DNA from: Acinetobacter modestus
Lineage (GTDB): Bacteria > Pseudomonadota > Gammaproteobacteria > Pseudomonadales > Moraxellaceae
Assembly (NCBI RefSeq): GCF_014636095.1
Contig: NZ_BMDV01000001.1
Location: 1-64,000 of the forward strand
Reading direction: 5' to 3'
DNA: 64,000 bases
A model generated the notes under the pieces. The model was not told the DNA's origin and did no database searches. It saw only the letters and a list, made by a program, of their open reading frames with translations. Made by a program: the position numbers and the translations under genes. This document shows, piece by piece, positions 35,190-44,174 of this stretch; the stretch's first letter is position 1, and the number at the start of each line of letters is the position of its first letter.

Positions 35190-36047
35190 ATGAAAAAAGT
35201 CTGGTTAATCACAGGTGCATCTTCTGGTTTAGGTCAGGCACTTGCACAAGCGGTTATTGCTCAGGGTGATTTGGCTGTGATCACGGCGCGACGTCTAGAT
35301 CGCTTACAACAAATTGCATATGGCCATGAAGATCAAGTGTTAGCAGTTGCACTTGATGTTACCGATGCTTCTGCACGAAGCCAAGTGATTGATCAAGCCA
35401 TTCAGCATTTCGGACGTATTGATGTGCTTGCGAATATTGCTGGGCGTGGTGTAGTGGGCGCATGTGAAGAATTTAGTCTGCAACAACTACGCGAGCAAAT
35501 GGAGTTGAATTTCTTTGCCGCCGCTGAAATGACTCGTGCTGTGTTACCGCAGATGCGTCAGCAAGCATCAGGTCATATCTTGACCCTGAGCAGTATCGCT
35601 GGGCTAGTGGCCATGAATGCAGCAGGTCCCTATTGTGCTGCCAAGTTTGCCATTGAAGGCTGGACTGAATCGCTTGCACTGGAAGTCAAATCACTGGGGA
35701 TTCATGTCACTTTGGTTGAACCAGGTGCATTCCGTACTGAGTTTGCAGGCGATGTCAATATGCGTCCAGCTCAGCACATTCAGGCCTATCGAGCTGTCGT
35801 AGAACCATTTGAGCAATATTTGGAAGGTTCATCGGGTAAACAACTTGGTGATCCTGCCAAAGCTGCGCAACGCATGCTTGAAGTCGTTGAAAGTGCAACA
35901 CCACCTACCCGTCTAATGTTGGGTCAGGATGCTTTTTCAATCTGGGATCAAACCCTTGCAACACGAACCCAAGACATTGATTCATGGCGCCAAAAAGGCA
36001 TTGAAACCGCATTTGACGATGCTGAGTTTGTCGAAATCCAGCTTTAA
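35190..36047 (+). CDS. Short-chain dehydrogenase/reductase
   Basis: A 285-residue classical SDR. The NAD(P) motif is TGASSGLG at residue 8, the NAG-like NIAGRG near 86, and the catalytic triad Ser in LTLSSIAG with YCAAK near 150. The start at 35190 is chosen because it begins MKKVWLITGASSG after a purine-rich AGAG; the frame is open 14 codons further upstream without support. It is first of a run of oxidoreductase and hydrolase genes on the plus strand. Confidence 0.88.
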   Translation: MKKVWLITGASSGLGQALAQAVIAQGDLAVITARRLDRLQQIAYGHEDQVLAVALDVTDASARSQVIDQAIQHFGRIDVLANIAGRGVVGACEEFSLQQLREQMELNFFAAAEMTRAVLPQMRQQASGHILTLSSIAGLVAMNAAGPYCAAKFAIEGWTESLALEVKSLGIHVTLVEPGAFRTEFAGDVNMRPAQHIQAYRAVVEPFEQYLEGSSGKQLGDPAKAAQRMLEVVESATPPTRLMLGQDAFSIWDQTLATRTQDIDSWRQKGIETAFDDAEFVEIQL

Positions 36048-36074
36048 GCCTTACATCTCATTGGAGTTAATCAA

Positions 36075-36996
36075 ATGAAAAAAATCCATTTCAATCAGCA
36101 GAATATCCAAATTGCAGCACATCTTTATCTCCCCCCATGATTTTAATGAAACACAACAATATGCCGCCGTCATTTGTGGTCATCCTGTCGGTGGAGTGAA
36201 AGAACAAACGGCGCATATCTATGCACAAAAACTTGCGGAGCAAGGATTTATTGCACTGACTTTTGATGCTGCCTATCAAGGTGAAAGCGGAGGAAAAACC
36301 CGTCAACTCGAAAATCCATATCAACGTGTTGAAGACTTTCGTGCTGCCATCGATTATTTAGACAGCTTGGCTTATGTAGATGAAAATCGCATTGGTATTT
36401 TAGGCATCTGTGGTGCGGGTGGGTATGTCATTCATGCTGCCATTATTGATCATCGTATCAAAGCGGTAGTTGGTGTCAGTGCAGTAAATATAGGTGATCT
36501 GTATCGTCAAGGTTGGTATGGAGACAATCAGGCAACTGCTTCTGAACAAACCACCATTTTAGATTCAATTGCACAACAGTTGACGGCAGAGGCACAAGGT
36601 GCAGCAATGGCTCTGTCACCTTGGTCACCTGAAAGCCTCGAAGGTGTTGACGATCCCGAAATGCGTGAAGCCTATGATTATTACCGTACCACTCGCGCCC
36701 AACATCCAAATGCGCCAAGTCAAGGCACCACAACGTCAACAGCAGTATTGATGAGTTACGATGCCTTTCATTTTGCAGATCGCTACCTGACTCAACCCTT
36801 ACTTATGGTTGTGGGAAGTGAGGCAGGTTCGGCATGGCACAGTCAACAACTGATCAAAACCGCAGCGGCACCTCAAAAAGAACTTTTTGTGATTACAGCT
36901 GCAAATCATTTTGATCTATATGATCGTCCAGATGCTGTAAATGAAGCTGTAGAAAAAATTGTACCTTTCTTTCAGCAATCTTTATCAGGTCAATAA
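36075..36996 (+). pseudogene. Alpha/beta hydrolase gene broken by a one-base shift in a C6 tract
   Basis: The gene starts at ATG 36075 behind TTGGAG and reads MKKIHFNQQNIQIAAHLYLPP before an immediate TGA at 36138. The rest of the protein continues from there in another frame (HDFNETQQYAAVICGHP onward) to 36996. Removing one C from the C6 run at 36131-36136 restores a 307-residue protein, exactly the length of the paralogue at 37996-38919, which aligns end to end. The hydrolase elements are HPVGGVKEQT, FDAAYQGESGG and the nucleophile region GICGAGGYVIH. The frame might also vary by slippage, or the missing base could be a sequencing error. Confidence 0.85.
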
Positions 36997-37008
36997 GGAG
37001 AGCATCAG

Positions 37009-37779
37009 ATGAATCGTTTAAATGATAAAGTGGCCATCATCACAGGTGCTGGTAGTGGTACTGGAATGGGCGCTGTCACTGCCCGTTTATTTGCTCAGCA
37101 AGGTGCGAGTGTGGTGATTACCGCCAGCCAGCAGCGTGAACAAGCGATCAAAGACTTGTCAGATGAACTGAACCAGCAAGGCCTAAAAGCAACATACGCC
37201 ATTCTAGATGTCACCAATGAAGTGCAATGGCAAGAAGTGGCAGCACATACCATTTCGACATTCGGAAAAATTGATATCTTGGTGAATAATGCAGGTACAC
37301 CAGGACCACGTGGTGGATGGACTGATACCGATATTCAAGATGTGTTGGCTGTGATGGATGTCAATTTAAACAGTCAATTCTTAGGCATTAAAACCGTGAT
37401 TCCATTTATGCAACAAGTGGGCGGTGGTTCGATTGTCAATATTGGTTCTGCAGCAGCAGTGATTGCTTTTCCTGATGTGAATCCAGGGTATGCAGCTTCG
37501 AAGGGTGCATCACGCATGTTAAGTAAATCAGCAGCAGTCGATTTGGCGAAAATGAATATTCGTGTCAATACGGTTTTGCCAGGATTGATTGCTACTCCTA
37601 TGGCAACCCATTTCACTGAAGATGAAGAAGCAATGCAACATTTACGTACAGCCATCCCTGTTGGTCGTGCAGGGACTTCAGAAGAAATTGCCTTTGCCGT
37701 GCTGTTTCTTGCCAGTGATGAAGCCTCTTATGTCACAGCAACCGAACTCTTGGTTGATGGGGGGTATACTGCAATTTAG
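37009..37779 (+). CDS. Short-chain dehydrogenase/reductase
   Basis: A 256-residue classical SDR of the glucose 1-dehydrogenase/FabG-like group. It has TGAGSGTGMG at residue 13, NNAGTPGPRGG near 92, IVNIGSAAA and the catalytic YAASKGA near 163. The C-terminal ATELLVDGGYTA is standard. It starts 12 bp after the preceding hydrolase and is probably in the same transcript, which ends at the terminator at 37798. Confidence 0.9.
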   Translation: MNRLNDKVAIITGAGSGTGMGAVTARLFAQQGASVVITASQQREQAIKDLSDELNQQGLKATYAILDVTNEVQWQEVAAHTISTFGKIDILVNNAGTPGPRGGWTDTDIQDVLAVMDVNLNSQFLGIKTVIPFMQQVGGGSIVNIGSAAAVIAFPDVNPGYAASKGASRMLSKSAAVDLAKMNIRVNTVLPGLIATPMATHFTEDEEAMQHLRTAIPVGRAGTSEEIAFAVLFLASDEASYVTATELLVDGGYTAI

Positions 37780-37797
37780 CCATTCATTTGTTATATC

Positions 37798-37831
37798 AAG
37801 CTTCCTGCCCTAAGGTCAGGAAGCTTTTTTG
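37798..37831 (+). terminator. Intrinsic terminator
   Basis: 10-bp stem AAGCTTCCTG / CAGGAAGCTT with a 9-base loop and T6 tail. Confidence 0.9.
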
Positions 37832-37995
37832 TGGCTAAATTTTAGAATGGTCTGATGAGAATAAAAGCAGTATTATGTTGTGTTTATTCATAAGTCTTAC
37901 TTATTAAAGCAATCAAAAATAACCCTCTAATCAAGATAAATCAGCAATGGTACATTTATTTCATCAACTGATTCCCTCTATGTGGAGCTTAAACG

Positions 37996-38919
37996 ATGAA
38001 AAATGTAACCTTCAAAAATAAAAGCATCGACGTATCAGCAACGATCCGTTTTCCAGAAGGCTTTGATGAAAATCAGAAATATGCTGCGATTGTATGTGCA
38101 CACCCCATCAGCAGCTGTAAAGAACAAACAGCAGGTGCAATTTATGCTGAAAAATTAACTGCGGCAGGCTTTGTAACTCTTGCCTTTGATGCATCTTATC
38201 AAGGTGCCAGCGGCGGAGAACCCCGTTTCCTTGAAGACCCTGCAACCCGTGTTGAAGATTTTCGTTGTGCCGCCGATTATCTCACAACTTTAAATTATGT
38301 CGATGAAAACCGCATTGGCGTCCTCGGTGTTTGTGGTGGGGGGGGCTATGCGGTAAATGCAGCCATGACCGAACGCCGCTTTAAAGCTGTGGCAACCATC
38401 GTCGCTGCAAACTATGGTCGTCTGATGCGTGAAGGTGATCTCAGTCCAAATGCAGCAATCAATACTCTTGAAGCAATTGCAGCTCAACGTACAGCTGAAG
38501 CACGTGGAGCAGAAGCATTTATCACCCAATATATTCCAAACTCGCAGGCAGAGCGTGAACAAGCCGGCATTCAGGACATTGATATCCAAGAAGCCATTGA
38601 CTACTACAAGACACCACGGGGTCAGGCAGCAGGTTCAACCAACCAGTTACGTTTTTCAGGTTTGGCTGCCGCTGTTGGTTTTGATGCCTTCCATTTGGCT
38701 GAACACTTACTCACTCAACCCTTACAGATTGTCGTAGGTGATCGTGTTGGTGCTTTTGGCTCATATAAAGATGGTTTTGAACTGTATAACAAAGCCGCCG
38801 CTAAAGATAAAAATATCTTTGTAGTTGAAGGTGCTAGTCATTATGAACTTTATGACCAACCTGAACCTGTCGCAAAAGCTTTAGATGTGGTTATTCCCTT
38901 CTTTCAAAAACATCTTTAA
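37996..38919 (+). CDS. Alpha/beta hydrolase, intact paralogue of the 36075 gene
   Basis: A 307-residue protein of the dienelactone hydrolase-like group: CAHPISSCKEQTAG near residue 35, FDASYQGASGGEPRFLEDP near 65, and the nucleophile elbow GVCGGGGYAVNAA near 110, where a Cys sits at the position usually held by the nucleophile. The late His is in EGASHYELYDQPEP. It shares most of its sequence with the broken copy 1.9 kb upstream, so the pair arose by duplication. Substrate unknown. Confidence 0.85.
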   Translation: MKNVTFKNKSIDVSATIRFPEGFDENQKYAAIVCAHPISSCKEQTAGAIYAEKLTAAGFVTLAFDASYQGASGGEPRFLEDPATRVEDFRCAADYLTTLNYVDENRIGVLGVCGGGGYAVNAAMTERRFKAVATIVAANYGRLMREGDLSPNAAINTLEAIAAQRTAEARGAEAFITQYIPNSQAEREQAGIQDIDIQEAIDYYKTPRGQAAGSTNQLRFSGLAAAVGFDAFHLAEHLLTQPLQIVVGDRVGAFGSYKDGFELYNKAAAKDKNIFVVEGASHYELYDQPEPVAKALDVVIPFFQKHL

Positions 38920-38992
38920 TCCTTTCGCGTGAATACGATGAATAGCGCGTATTCATGCTTCTTTTATTAAATATTGAAAACTTAGAGATGAT

Positions 38993-39754
38993 ATGAAAAC
39001 TGTCCTTATTACAGGTGCAAGTTCAGGTATTGGCAAGGCCTTGAGTTATAAATTCGCTGCTGAAGGCTTTAACCTGATTCTGGTTGCCCGTCGAGCGAGT
39101 ACTTTAGAACAAATAAAGCAGGACATTGAAACGACATATCAAGTCAGTGTTCATGTGGAAAGCTGTGATTTGGCAGTCCTTGGCAATGCACGACAGCTTT
39201 ATGAAAAGCTAAGAACATTGCAAATTGATGTGATGATCAACAATGCGGGCTTTGGTGATTATGGCTTCCCTTGGGAGGTTAATCTGGAAAAAGCCAATAA
39301 CATGATCGACCTAAATATTAAAGCCCTCACAGACTTATCTTTACTCTACGTCAAAGATTATGCAGATCGAGAAGCAACCTTAATCAACACGGCTTCGATT
39401 GGTGGCTATGTACAAATTGATATTGCCGTGACCTATTGCGCCACAAAATTCTATGTGGCTTCCTTCACCGAAGGTCTGGCACTAGCGATGCAATCACAAA
39501 ATAAAAAAATGCGGGTCAAGGTTTTGGCACCTGCTGCAACTCGTACTGAATTTGTTGATCAAGCCTCATCTCAAGGTGGAATCGATGGTGAAACTTTATT
39601 TAGCCCTGAAGTGTTTATTTCAGCTGAACAATTGGCTGAATACGCCTATCAGCTTTATCAAAGCGATCAAGTGGTTGGCATCGTCAATGAAAACAATCTA
39701 TTCGACTTAAAAGATCCTGTTTATCCTCAACTTATAATGGATACTCTCTCATGA
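38993..39754 (+). CDS. Short-chain dehydrogenase/reductase
   Basis: A 253-residue SDR with TGASSGIGKAL at residue 7, INNAGFGDYG near 82, the Ser in INTASIGGYVQ and YCATKF near 150. Its ending lacks the usual DGG motif, as in the DltE/YdfG-like group. It overlaps the next gene by 4 bp (ATGA). Confidence 0.88.
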   Translation: MKTVLITGASSGIGKALSYKFAAEGFNLILVARRASTLEQIKQDIETTYQVSVHVESCDLAVLGNARQLYEKLRTLQIDVMINNAGFGDYGFPWEVNLEKANNMIDLNIKALTDLSLLYVKDYADREATLINTASIGGYVQIDIAVTYCATKFYVASFTEGLALAMQSQNKKMRVKVLAPAATRTEFVDQASSQGGIDGETLFSPEVFISAEQLAEYAYQLYQSDQVVGIVNENNLFDLKDPVYPQLIMDTLS

Positions 39755-40806
39755 AAACTTATGCATATGCGGCTTTGGAACAAGGCTCCACTCTGGTTCC
39801 TTACACTTTAGAGCGCCGTGAATTACGTCATGATGATGTGAATATTGAAATTCTCTATTCAGGTGTTTGCCATTCCGATCTGCACATGGCAAAGAATGAT
39901 TGGGGACGTACGGTTTTCCCTTTAGTGCCTGGTCATGAGATTGTCGGTAAAGTAATTGCGATCGGCAAGGATGTAAACAAGTTTAAGATAGGCGATCATG
40001 TCGCTGTAGGAACATTTGTGGATAGCTGTATGCATTGTGATCAATGTCATAAAGGTGAAGAACATATGTGCCGTGAAATCTTGACCGAAACCTATAATGG
40101 GCAGGATCGTATGACCGGTGAAAATACTGCTGGTGGTTATGCCAAACATATCGTGGTGAAAGAACACTTTGTTTTGCATGTGCCTGATCGCTTGGATTTA
40201 TCACGTGTTGCACCCTTGCTCTGTGCAGGAATTACCACTTATTCCCCATTACGAACTTGGAATGTAGGACCAGGAACACGTGTTGGCGTGGTGGGTTTGG
40301 GTGGCTTAGGACATATGGCGGTTAAACTGGCAGTTGGTTTAGGTGCAGAGGTAACGGTTCTGAGCCGATCAAAACAGAAACAAGCTGATGCTTTACAACT
40401 GGGTGCAGATCGTTTTCTTGATACCGCTGATTCAGAAGCTATGCAACAGGCACTCAATGCTTTTGATGTGATTATTGATACTGTTCCAGTCAAGCACGAT
40501 ATTAATCCTTATATTCCCTTACTGGATATTGATGGCACCTTTGTTGTGGTTGGGCAGTTAGGACAACTGGATGAACTTTTCACTGTTCCTGCCATTATGG
40601 GGCGTCGTCGAATAGCGGGCTCAATGATTGGCGGTATTGCCGAAACACAGGAAATGTTAAATTTCTGCGCCCGTCAAAATATCTTGCCGGACTGTGAAAT
40701 GATTCGGATGGATCAAATTAATCAAGCATTTGAACGTTTAGAACGTTCCGATGTCCGCTATCGTTTCGTGATTGATATGGCGACCTTATCCGCTCACACA
40801 GACTAA
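39751..40806 (+). CDS. Zinc-dependent NAD(P) alcohol dehydrogenase (YahK/CAD-like)
   Basis: A 351-residue medium-chain dehydrogenase. Catalytic zinc ligands are in GVCHSDLHMAKNDWG (near residue 35) and VPGHEIVGKV (near 60). The structural zinc cysteines are in DSCMHCDQCHKGEEHMC (near 90), and the NADP motif GVVGLGGLGHMAVK near 172. This matches the cinnamyl-alcohol/aldehyde reductase branch that includes E. coli YahK. It is translationally coupled to the preceding SDR, suggesting consecutive carbonyl reductions. Confidence 0.92.
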   Translation: MKTYAYAALEQGSTLVPYTLERRELRHDDVNIEILYSGVCHSDLHMAKNDWGRTVFPLVPGHEIVGKVIAIGKDVNKFKIGDHVAVGTFVDSCMHCDQCHKGEEHMCREILTETYNGQDRMTGENTAGGYAKHIVVKEHFVLHVPDRLDLSRVAPLLCAGITTYSPLRTWNVGPGTRVGVVGLGGLGHMAVKLAVGLGAEVTVLSRSKQKQADALQLGADRFLDTADSEAMQQALNAFDVIIDTVPVKHDINPYIPLLDIDGTFVVVGQLGQLDELFTVPAIMGRRRIAGSMIGGIAETQEMLNFCARQNILPDCEMIRMDQINQAFERLERSDVRYRFVIDMATLSAHTD

Positions 40807-40822
40807 ATCATTGATCTTTATA

Positions 40823-40857
40823 TCTAACCGAAACAGACGACTTCGGTTAGATTTTTA
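40823..40857. terminator. Convergent intrinsic terminator
   Basis: TCTAACCGAA / TTCGGTTAGA stem with T5, between the alcohol dehydrogenase and the minus-strand SDR. Confidence 0.85.
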
Positions 40858-40871
40858 TAATGACTTTAATT

Positions 40872-41606
40872 TTAAATAATGCCGCCATTCACACGGAGTA
40901 CTTGCGCATTTATCCAATTACTTGCGTCATTTACAGCGAAATCTACAACGGCAGCAATATCTTCTACAGTACCTAAACGTTCTAAAGGTGCAGCGTTGCT
41001 TAATCTTTTGATCAAGTCATCACTTTTACCTTCTAGAAAAAGTTCTGTTGCAGTCGGTCCAGGTGCGATTGAATTAACGGTAATATTTCTACCTCTAAGC
41101 TCCTTGGCTAAAATAGCAGTTAATGATTCAATTGCAGCCTTTGACGCAGTATACACACCGTAGCCTTGAAGTTTCATACCAATAACACTACTAGATAAGT
41201 TAATAATTTTCCCACCATTTGCTAATCGTTTAGCAGCTTCACGCATCATATATAAAGAACCTTTAAGATTAATTGCTAGTATCTGATCAATCGTTTCATC
41301 ATCAACATCTTCAATTTTATTAAAGCGCATGATGCCTGCATTATTAATCACGATATCTAACTGACCGTAGGTCAGGATAGCGTAATCAAACAGTTGGATG
41401 ACTTGATTTGAATCGCCTATATTCGCTTTAAATAAAGATGCAGTCCCTCCAAGTGCTTGAATCTTTGATAAAACAGCATTTGCTTCTAGATCATTATGGG
41501 CATAATTAATAATAATTTTATGACCTTGTTGAGCTAATAAGGTTGCAGTAAAGGCACCGATACCTCTTGAAGCACCCGTAATTAAAATAACTTTTTTCTG
41601 ACTCAT
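40872..41606 (-). CDS. Short-chain dehydrogenase/reductase
   Basis: A 244-residue classical SDR: TGASRGIGAFTA at residue 10, INNAGIMRFN near 87, IINLSSSVIG with YTASKAA near 150, PGPTATELF and the C-terminal VNGGII. This is the FabG-like type. The divergent LysR gene at 41731 shares the intergenic region with a strong dyad and is the probable regulator. Confidence 0.9.
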   Translation of the reverse strand: MSQKKVILITGASRGIGAFTATLLAQQGHKIIINYAHNDLEANAVLSKIQALGGTASLFKANIGDSNQVIQLFDYAILTYGQLDIVINNAGIMRFNKIEDVDDETIDQILAINLKGSLYMMREAAKRLANGGKIINLSSSVIGMKLQGYGVYTASKAAIESLTAILAKELRGRNITVNSIAPGPTATELFLEGKSDDLIKRLSNAAPLERLGTVEDIAAVVDFAVNDASNWINAQVLRVNGGII

Positions 41607-41667
41607 ATCTCACCTCATAAAATGAAATTTAACTTCTCATGGGTTCTATGATACTGTTCAGTCAAAG

Positions 41668-41703
41668 TCGGATAATGTCTTAAAATCTGACATATTTATC
41701 CGA
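41668..41703. promoter_or_regulatory. Operator-like dyad between the SDR and LysR genes
   Basis: TCGGATAA (41668-41675) and TTATCCGA (41696-41703) form a perfect inverted repeat. Inner TGTC / GACA extends it. It sits in the short divergent intergenic region, as expected for a LysR-type site. Confidence 0.6.
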
Positions 41704-41730
41704 ATAATACGAACAAATGAGTGAGGTGCG

Positions 41731-42630
41731 ATGGATAAATTAAATGCAATGTCTGCTTTTATTCATGTCGTTGAACAACAAAGCTTTACCAAAGCTGCGC
41801 ACATATTGAGTCTGCCTCGTTCAACATTGACTGATGCTATTAAACAATTAGAACTACAATTGAATACACGTTTGTTATTTCGGACTACTCGTCAGGTTAA
41901 AACCACTGATGAAGGACAGATTTATTATGAACGTTGTAAGTTTATTTTGAGCTATATCAATGAATCTGATCATGATTTTCTGAATGCAAAACCACAAGGG
42001 ACTTTAAAAATAGAAGTGCATGGTATCTTTGCTGCACATTTTATTATGCCTAAACTGCATCAGTTTCTGAGTGAATTTCCACAAATTCAATTACAACTGA
42101 CAGAAAGTGACCGTTATGTTGATGTCATTAAAGAAGGAATTGATTGTGTTATTCGTATTGGTCAACTCAATGACAGTGATCTTATCGTCAGACACCTTGG
42201 TGATATTCAACAAGTTACTTTGGCAAGCCCAGATTATTTAAAAAAATATGGTGTCCCTAACAAGCTAAACGATCTAAATGGGCATTTTATGGTGGGTTTT
42301 TACTCAACAGCTCGGCAGAAAACAATACCTCTTGAGTTTATAGATAAGCAAAAAACTGAATTATATAATTTACCCACGATGATCCAAGTCAATGGAGCTA
42401 ATACTTATTCTGCAGCTGCTAAACATCACTTCGGACTTATTCAAGTTCCAAGATATGGTCATCATTTAGAACTTGAGCAAGGTGAACTTTGTGAAGTTTT
42501 AACAGATTACCCAGTGCCTTCTCTTCCTGTTTCTTTGCTTTATGCATCCAAGACATTGGTTTCACCTAGGCAAAAAGTATTTATTGAATGGATTATTCAA
42601 CTTTTTAAAGAGCAGCCTTTAAATGAATAA
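41731..42630 (+). CDS. LysR-family transcriptional regulator
   Basis: A 299-residue LysR protein: MDKLNAMSAFIHVVEQQSFT and AAHILSLPRSTLTDAIKQLE form the N-terminal helix-turn-helix, with an effector domain from about 90. It belongs to the CrgA-like group by its RSTLTDAIKQLE and LLFRTTRQVK motifs. Divergent from the SDR at 40872. Confidence 0.9.
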   Translation: MDKLNAMSAFIHVVEQQSFTKAAHILSLPRSTLTDAIKQLELQLNTRLLFRTTRQVKTTDEGQIYYERCKFILSYINESDHDFLNAKPQGTLKIEVHGIFAAHFIMPKLHQFLSEFPQIQLQLTESDRYVDVIKEGIDCVIRIGQLNDSDLIVRHLGDIQQVTLASPDYLKKYGVPNKLNDLNGHFMVGFYSTARQKTIPLEFIDKQKTELYNLPTMIQVNGANTYSAAAKHHFGLIQVPRYGHHLELEQGELCEVLTDYPVPSLPVSLLYASKTLVSPRQKVFIEWIIQLFKEQPLNE

Positions 42631-42681
42631 AAAGCCCGCATAATGTGAGCTTTATCATTTTATCAAGCCTGTTAAGATCGA

Positions 42682-43482
42682 TTAAATTAATCCTTTAAAC
42701 AGGAAAAAACATCCGACAAACAACAGTAGTACAGCAAAGCATTTTTTTAACATTTGCGGTGATAAAGCATGTGCCACTTTAGCACCTAGCTTTGCGGTAA
42801 AAAAGCTCATCGCACTGATACCAAGAAATGCATAAATATGAACAAAACCTATGCTGTTCGGAACATTTATTTGTTCTTTCATACCAAATAACATAAAGCC
42901 TAGCGCACCTGCGATTGCGATAGGTAAGCCACATGCAGCAGATGTTCCAACTGCTTTTTGCATGACTACACCATGATGATTTAAATAAGGTACGGTTAAG
43001 CTACCTCCACCGATACCAAAAATTGCTGATGCTACGCCTATTCCTGTACCTGCGAATACCTGTTTAGTTGCTGATGGAAGCACTTTATTCTGATCTATTA
43101 CTTTTTTGGCTCCCATAAACATTTGATATGCAACCCAAATCACAAAAACACCAATAATCAGTTGTAAGTGTTCCCTTGATAGTAATCCCGCAATACCCGC
43201 ACCAAAAAATGACCCAATTACTAAACCCGGAGTCAGATTTTTGAATACAGGCCAAATTACTGCACCATTTTTATTATGCGCCATTAATGAGCTGATAGAC
43301 GTCACAATAATCGTGGCTAATGACGTACCCAAAGCAAGATGCATCACAACTTCAGGATCATAGCCCATCTGTGTAAAGACAACATATAAAAGCGGTACAA
43401 TGATTAGCCCACCACCTACACCAAAAAGCCCAGCAGCAAATCCCGCTAAGGCGCCTATAGCTAAAAAAATGATTAATTCCAC
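42682..43482 (-). CDS. TSUP / TauE-SafE family membrane permease
   Basis: A 266-residue inner-membrane protein with about eight hydrophobic segments and two family signatures: GLFGVGGGLIIVPLLY near residue 19 and AIFGIGGGSLTVPYL near 160. It is only distantly like the other TSUP protein in the window (1557-2477). It follows the flavin reductase gene by about 50 bp on the same strand, downstream of the mesX-mesD genes. A role in moving a sulfur compound or anion linked to methionine metabolism is possible but inferred. Confidence 0.85.
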   Translation of the reverse strand: MELIIFLAIGALAGFAAGLFGVGGGLIIVPLLYVVFTQMGYDPEVVMHLALGTSLATIIVTSISSLMAHNKNGAVIWPVFKNLTPGLVIGSFFGAGIAGLLSREHLQLIIGVFVIWVAYQMFMGAKKVIDQNKVLPSATKQVFAGTGIGVASAIFGIGGGSLTVPYLNHHGVVMQKAVGTSAACGLPIAIAGALGFMLFGMKEQINVPNSIGFVHIYAFLGISAMSFFTAKLGAKVAHALSPQMLKKCFAVLLLFVGCFFLFKGLI

Positions 43483-43533
43483 GACATACTTACTTGATTG
43501 AAGGTTAATATTAGATAAATAGCGAATGTTGAT

Positions 43534-44028
43534 TTAAGCAACTTCAGTCTCACCCACTTGGTGATAAGTACGATTAAAATACACCAGACTATGTTCATGC
43601 TGACCTTGTTGAATAGCAACTGTACGGCAAATAAAAATAGTATGTGTTCCTACTTCCTGAATTTGTTCAATCTGACAATCAAAACTGACAAGAGCATCCT
43701 CTAAAACAGGTGCACCTGTTTTTAATTTAGTCCAAGTTCCATGTTTAAACCGCTCTTCAGATGTCAACTTAGAAGAAAACACATTGGAAATATGCTGATG
43801 TTGCGCGCCTAGAACATTCACAGTTAAAGTTTCATTTTCAATAAAATGTGCATGTGACCTAGATGCTGTATTCATACACACTAATAATGTCGGAGGTGTA
43901 TCCGTAACGCTACATACAGCAGATGCGGTAAATCCATGACGACCAGATGCTCCCGCTGTAGTCACCACATTCACTGCACTTGTCAGTAAAGACATCGCAT
44001 TTCTAAAGTCAGTTGCTTCAATCATCAT
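43534..44028 (-). CDS. Flavin reductase family protein
   Basis: A 164-residue FMN-binding split-barrel protein of the flavin reductase-like family: FRNAMSLLTSAVNVVTTAG at the N-terminus, the FTASAVCSVTDTPPTLLVCMN block near residue 33, FDCQIEQIQEVGTHTIFICR near 112. Such proteins supply reduced flavin to monooxygenases. Its position next to the oxygen-requiring mesD-mesX system makes it a candidate electron source for MesX; this is inference. Confidence 0.85.
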   Translation of the reverse strand: MMIEATDFRNAMSLLTSAVNVVTTAGASGRHGFTASAVCSVTDTPPTLLVCMNTASRSHAHFIENETLTVNVLGAQHQHISNVFSSKLTSEERFKHGTWTKLKTGAPVLEDALVSFDCQIEQIQEVGTHTIFICRTVAIQQGQHEHSLVYFNRTYHQVGETEVA

Positions 44029-44115
44029 CTGATTCCTAAATTGAACTGTAGCTTTTCTTTAGATTAAGCCCTAACACAGTCGCGTCACATTTGCACATCT
44101 AAATTACTTCAAACT

Positions 44116-44152
44116 GAATGGGCTACTAACTAAATTAATAAGTAGCCCATTC
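44116..44152 (-). terminator. Hairpin between mesD and the flavin reductase gene
   Basis: 12-bp stem GAATGGGCTACT / AGTAGCCCATTC. No clear T-run on the minus strand, so it may be an attenuating or processing element rather than a full stop. Confidence 0.6.
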
Positions 44153-44174
44153 GATATTTCCTAATTGCTAAATA

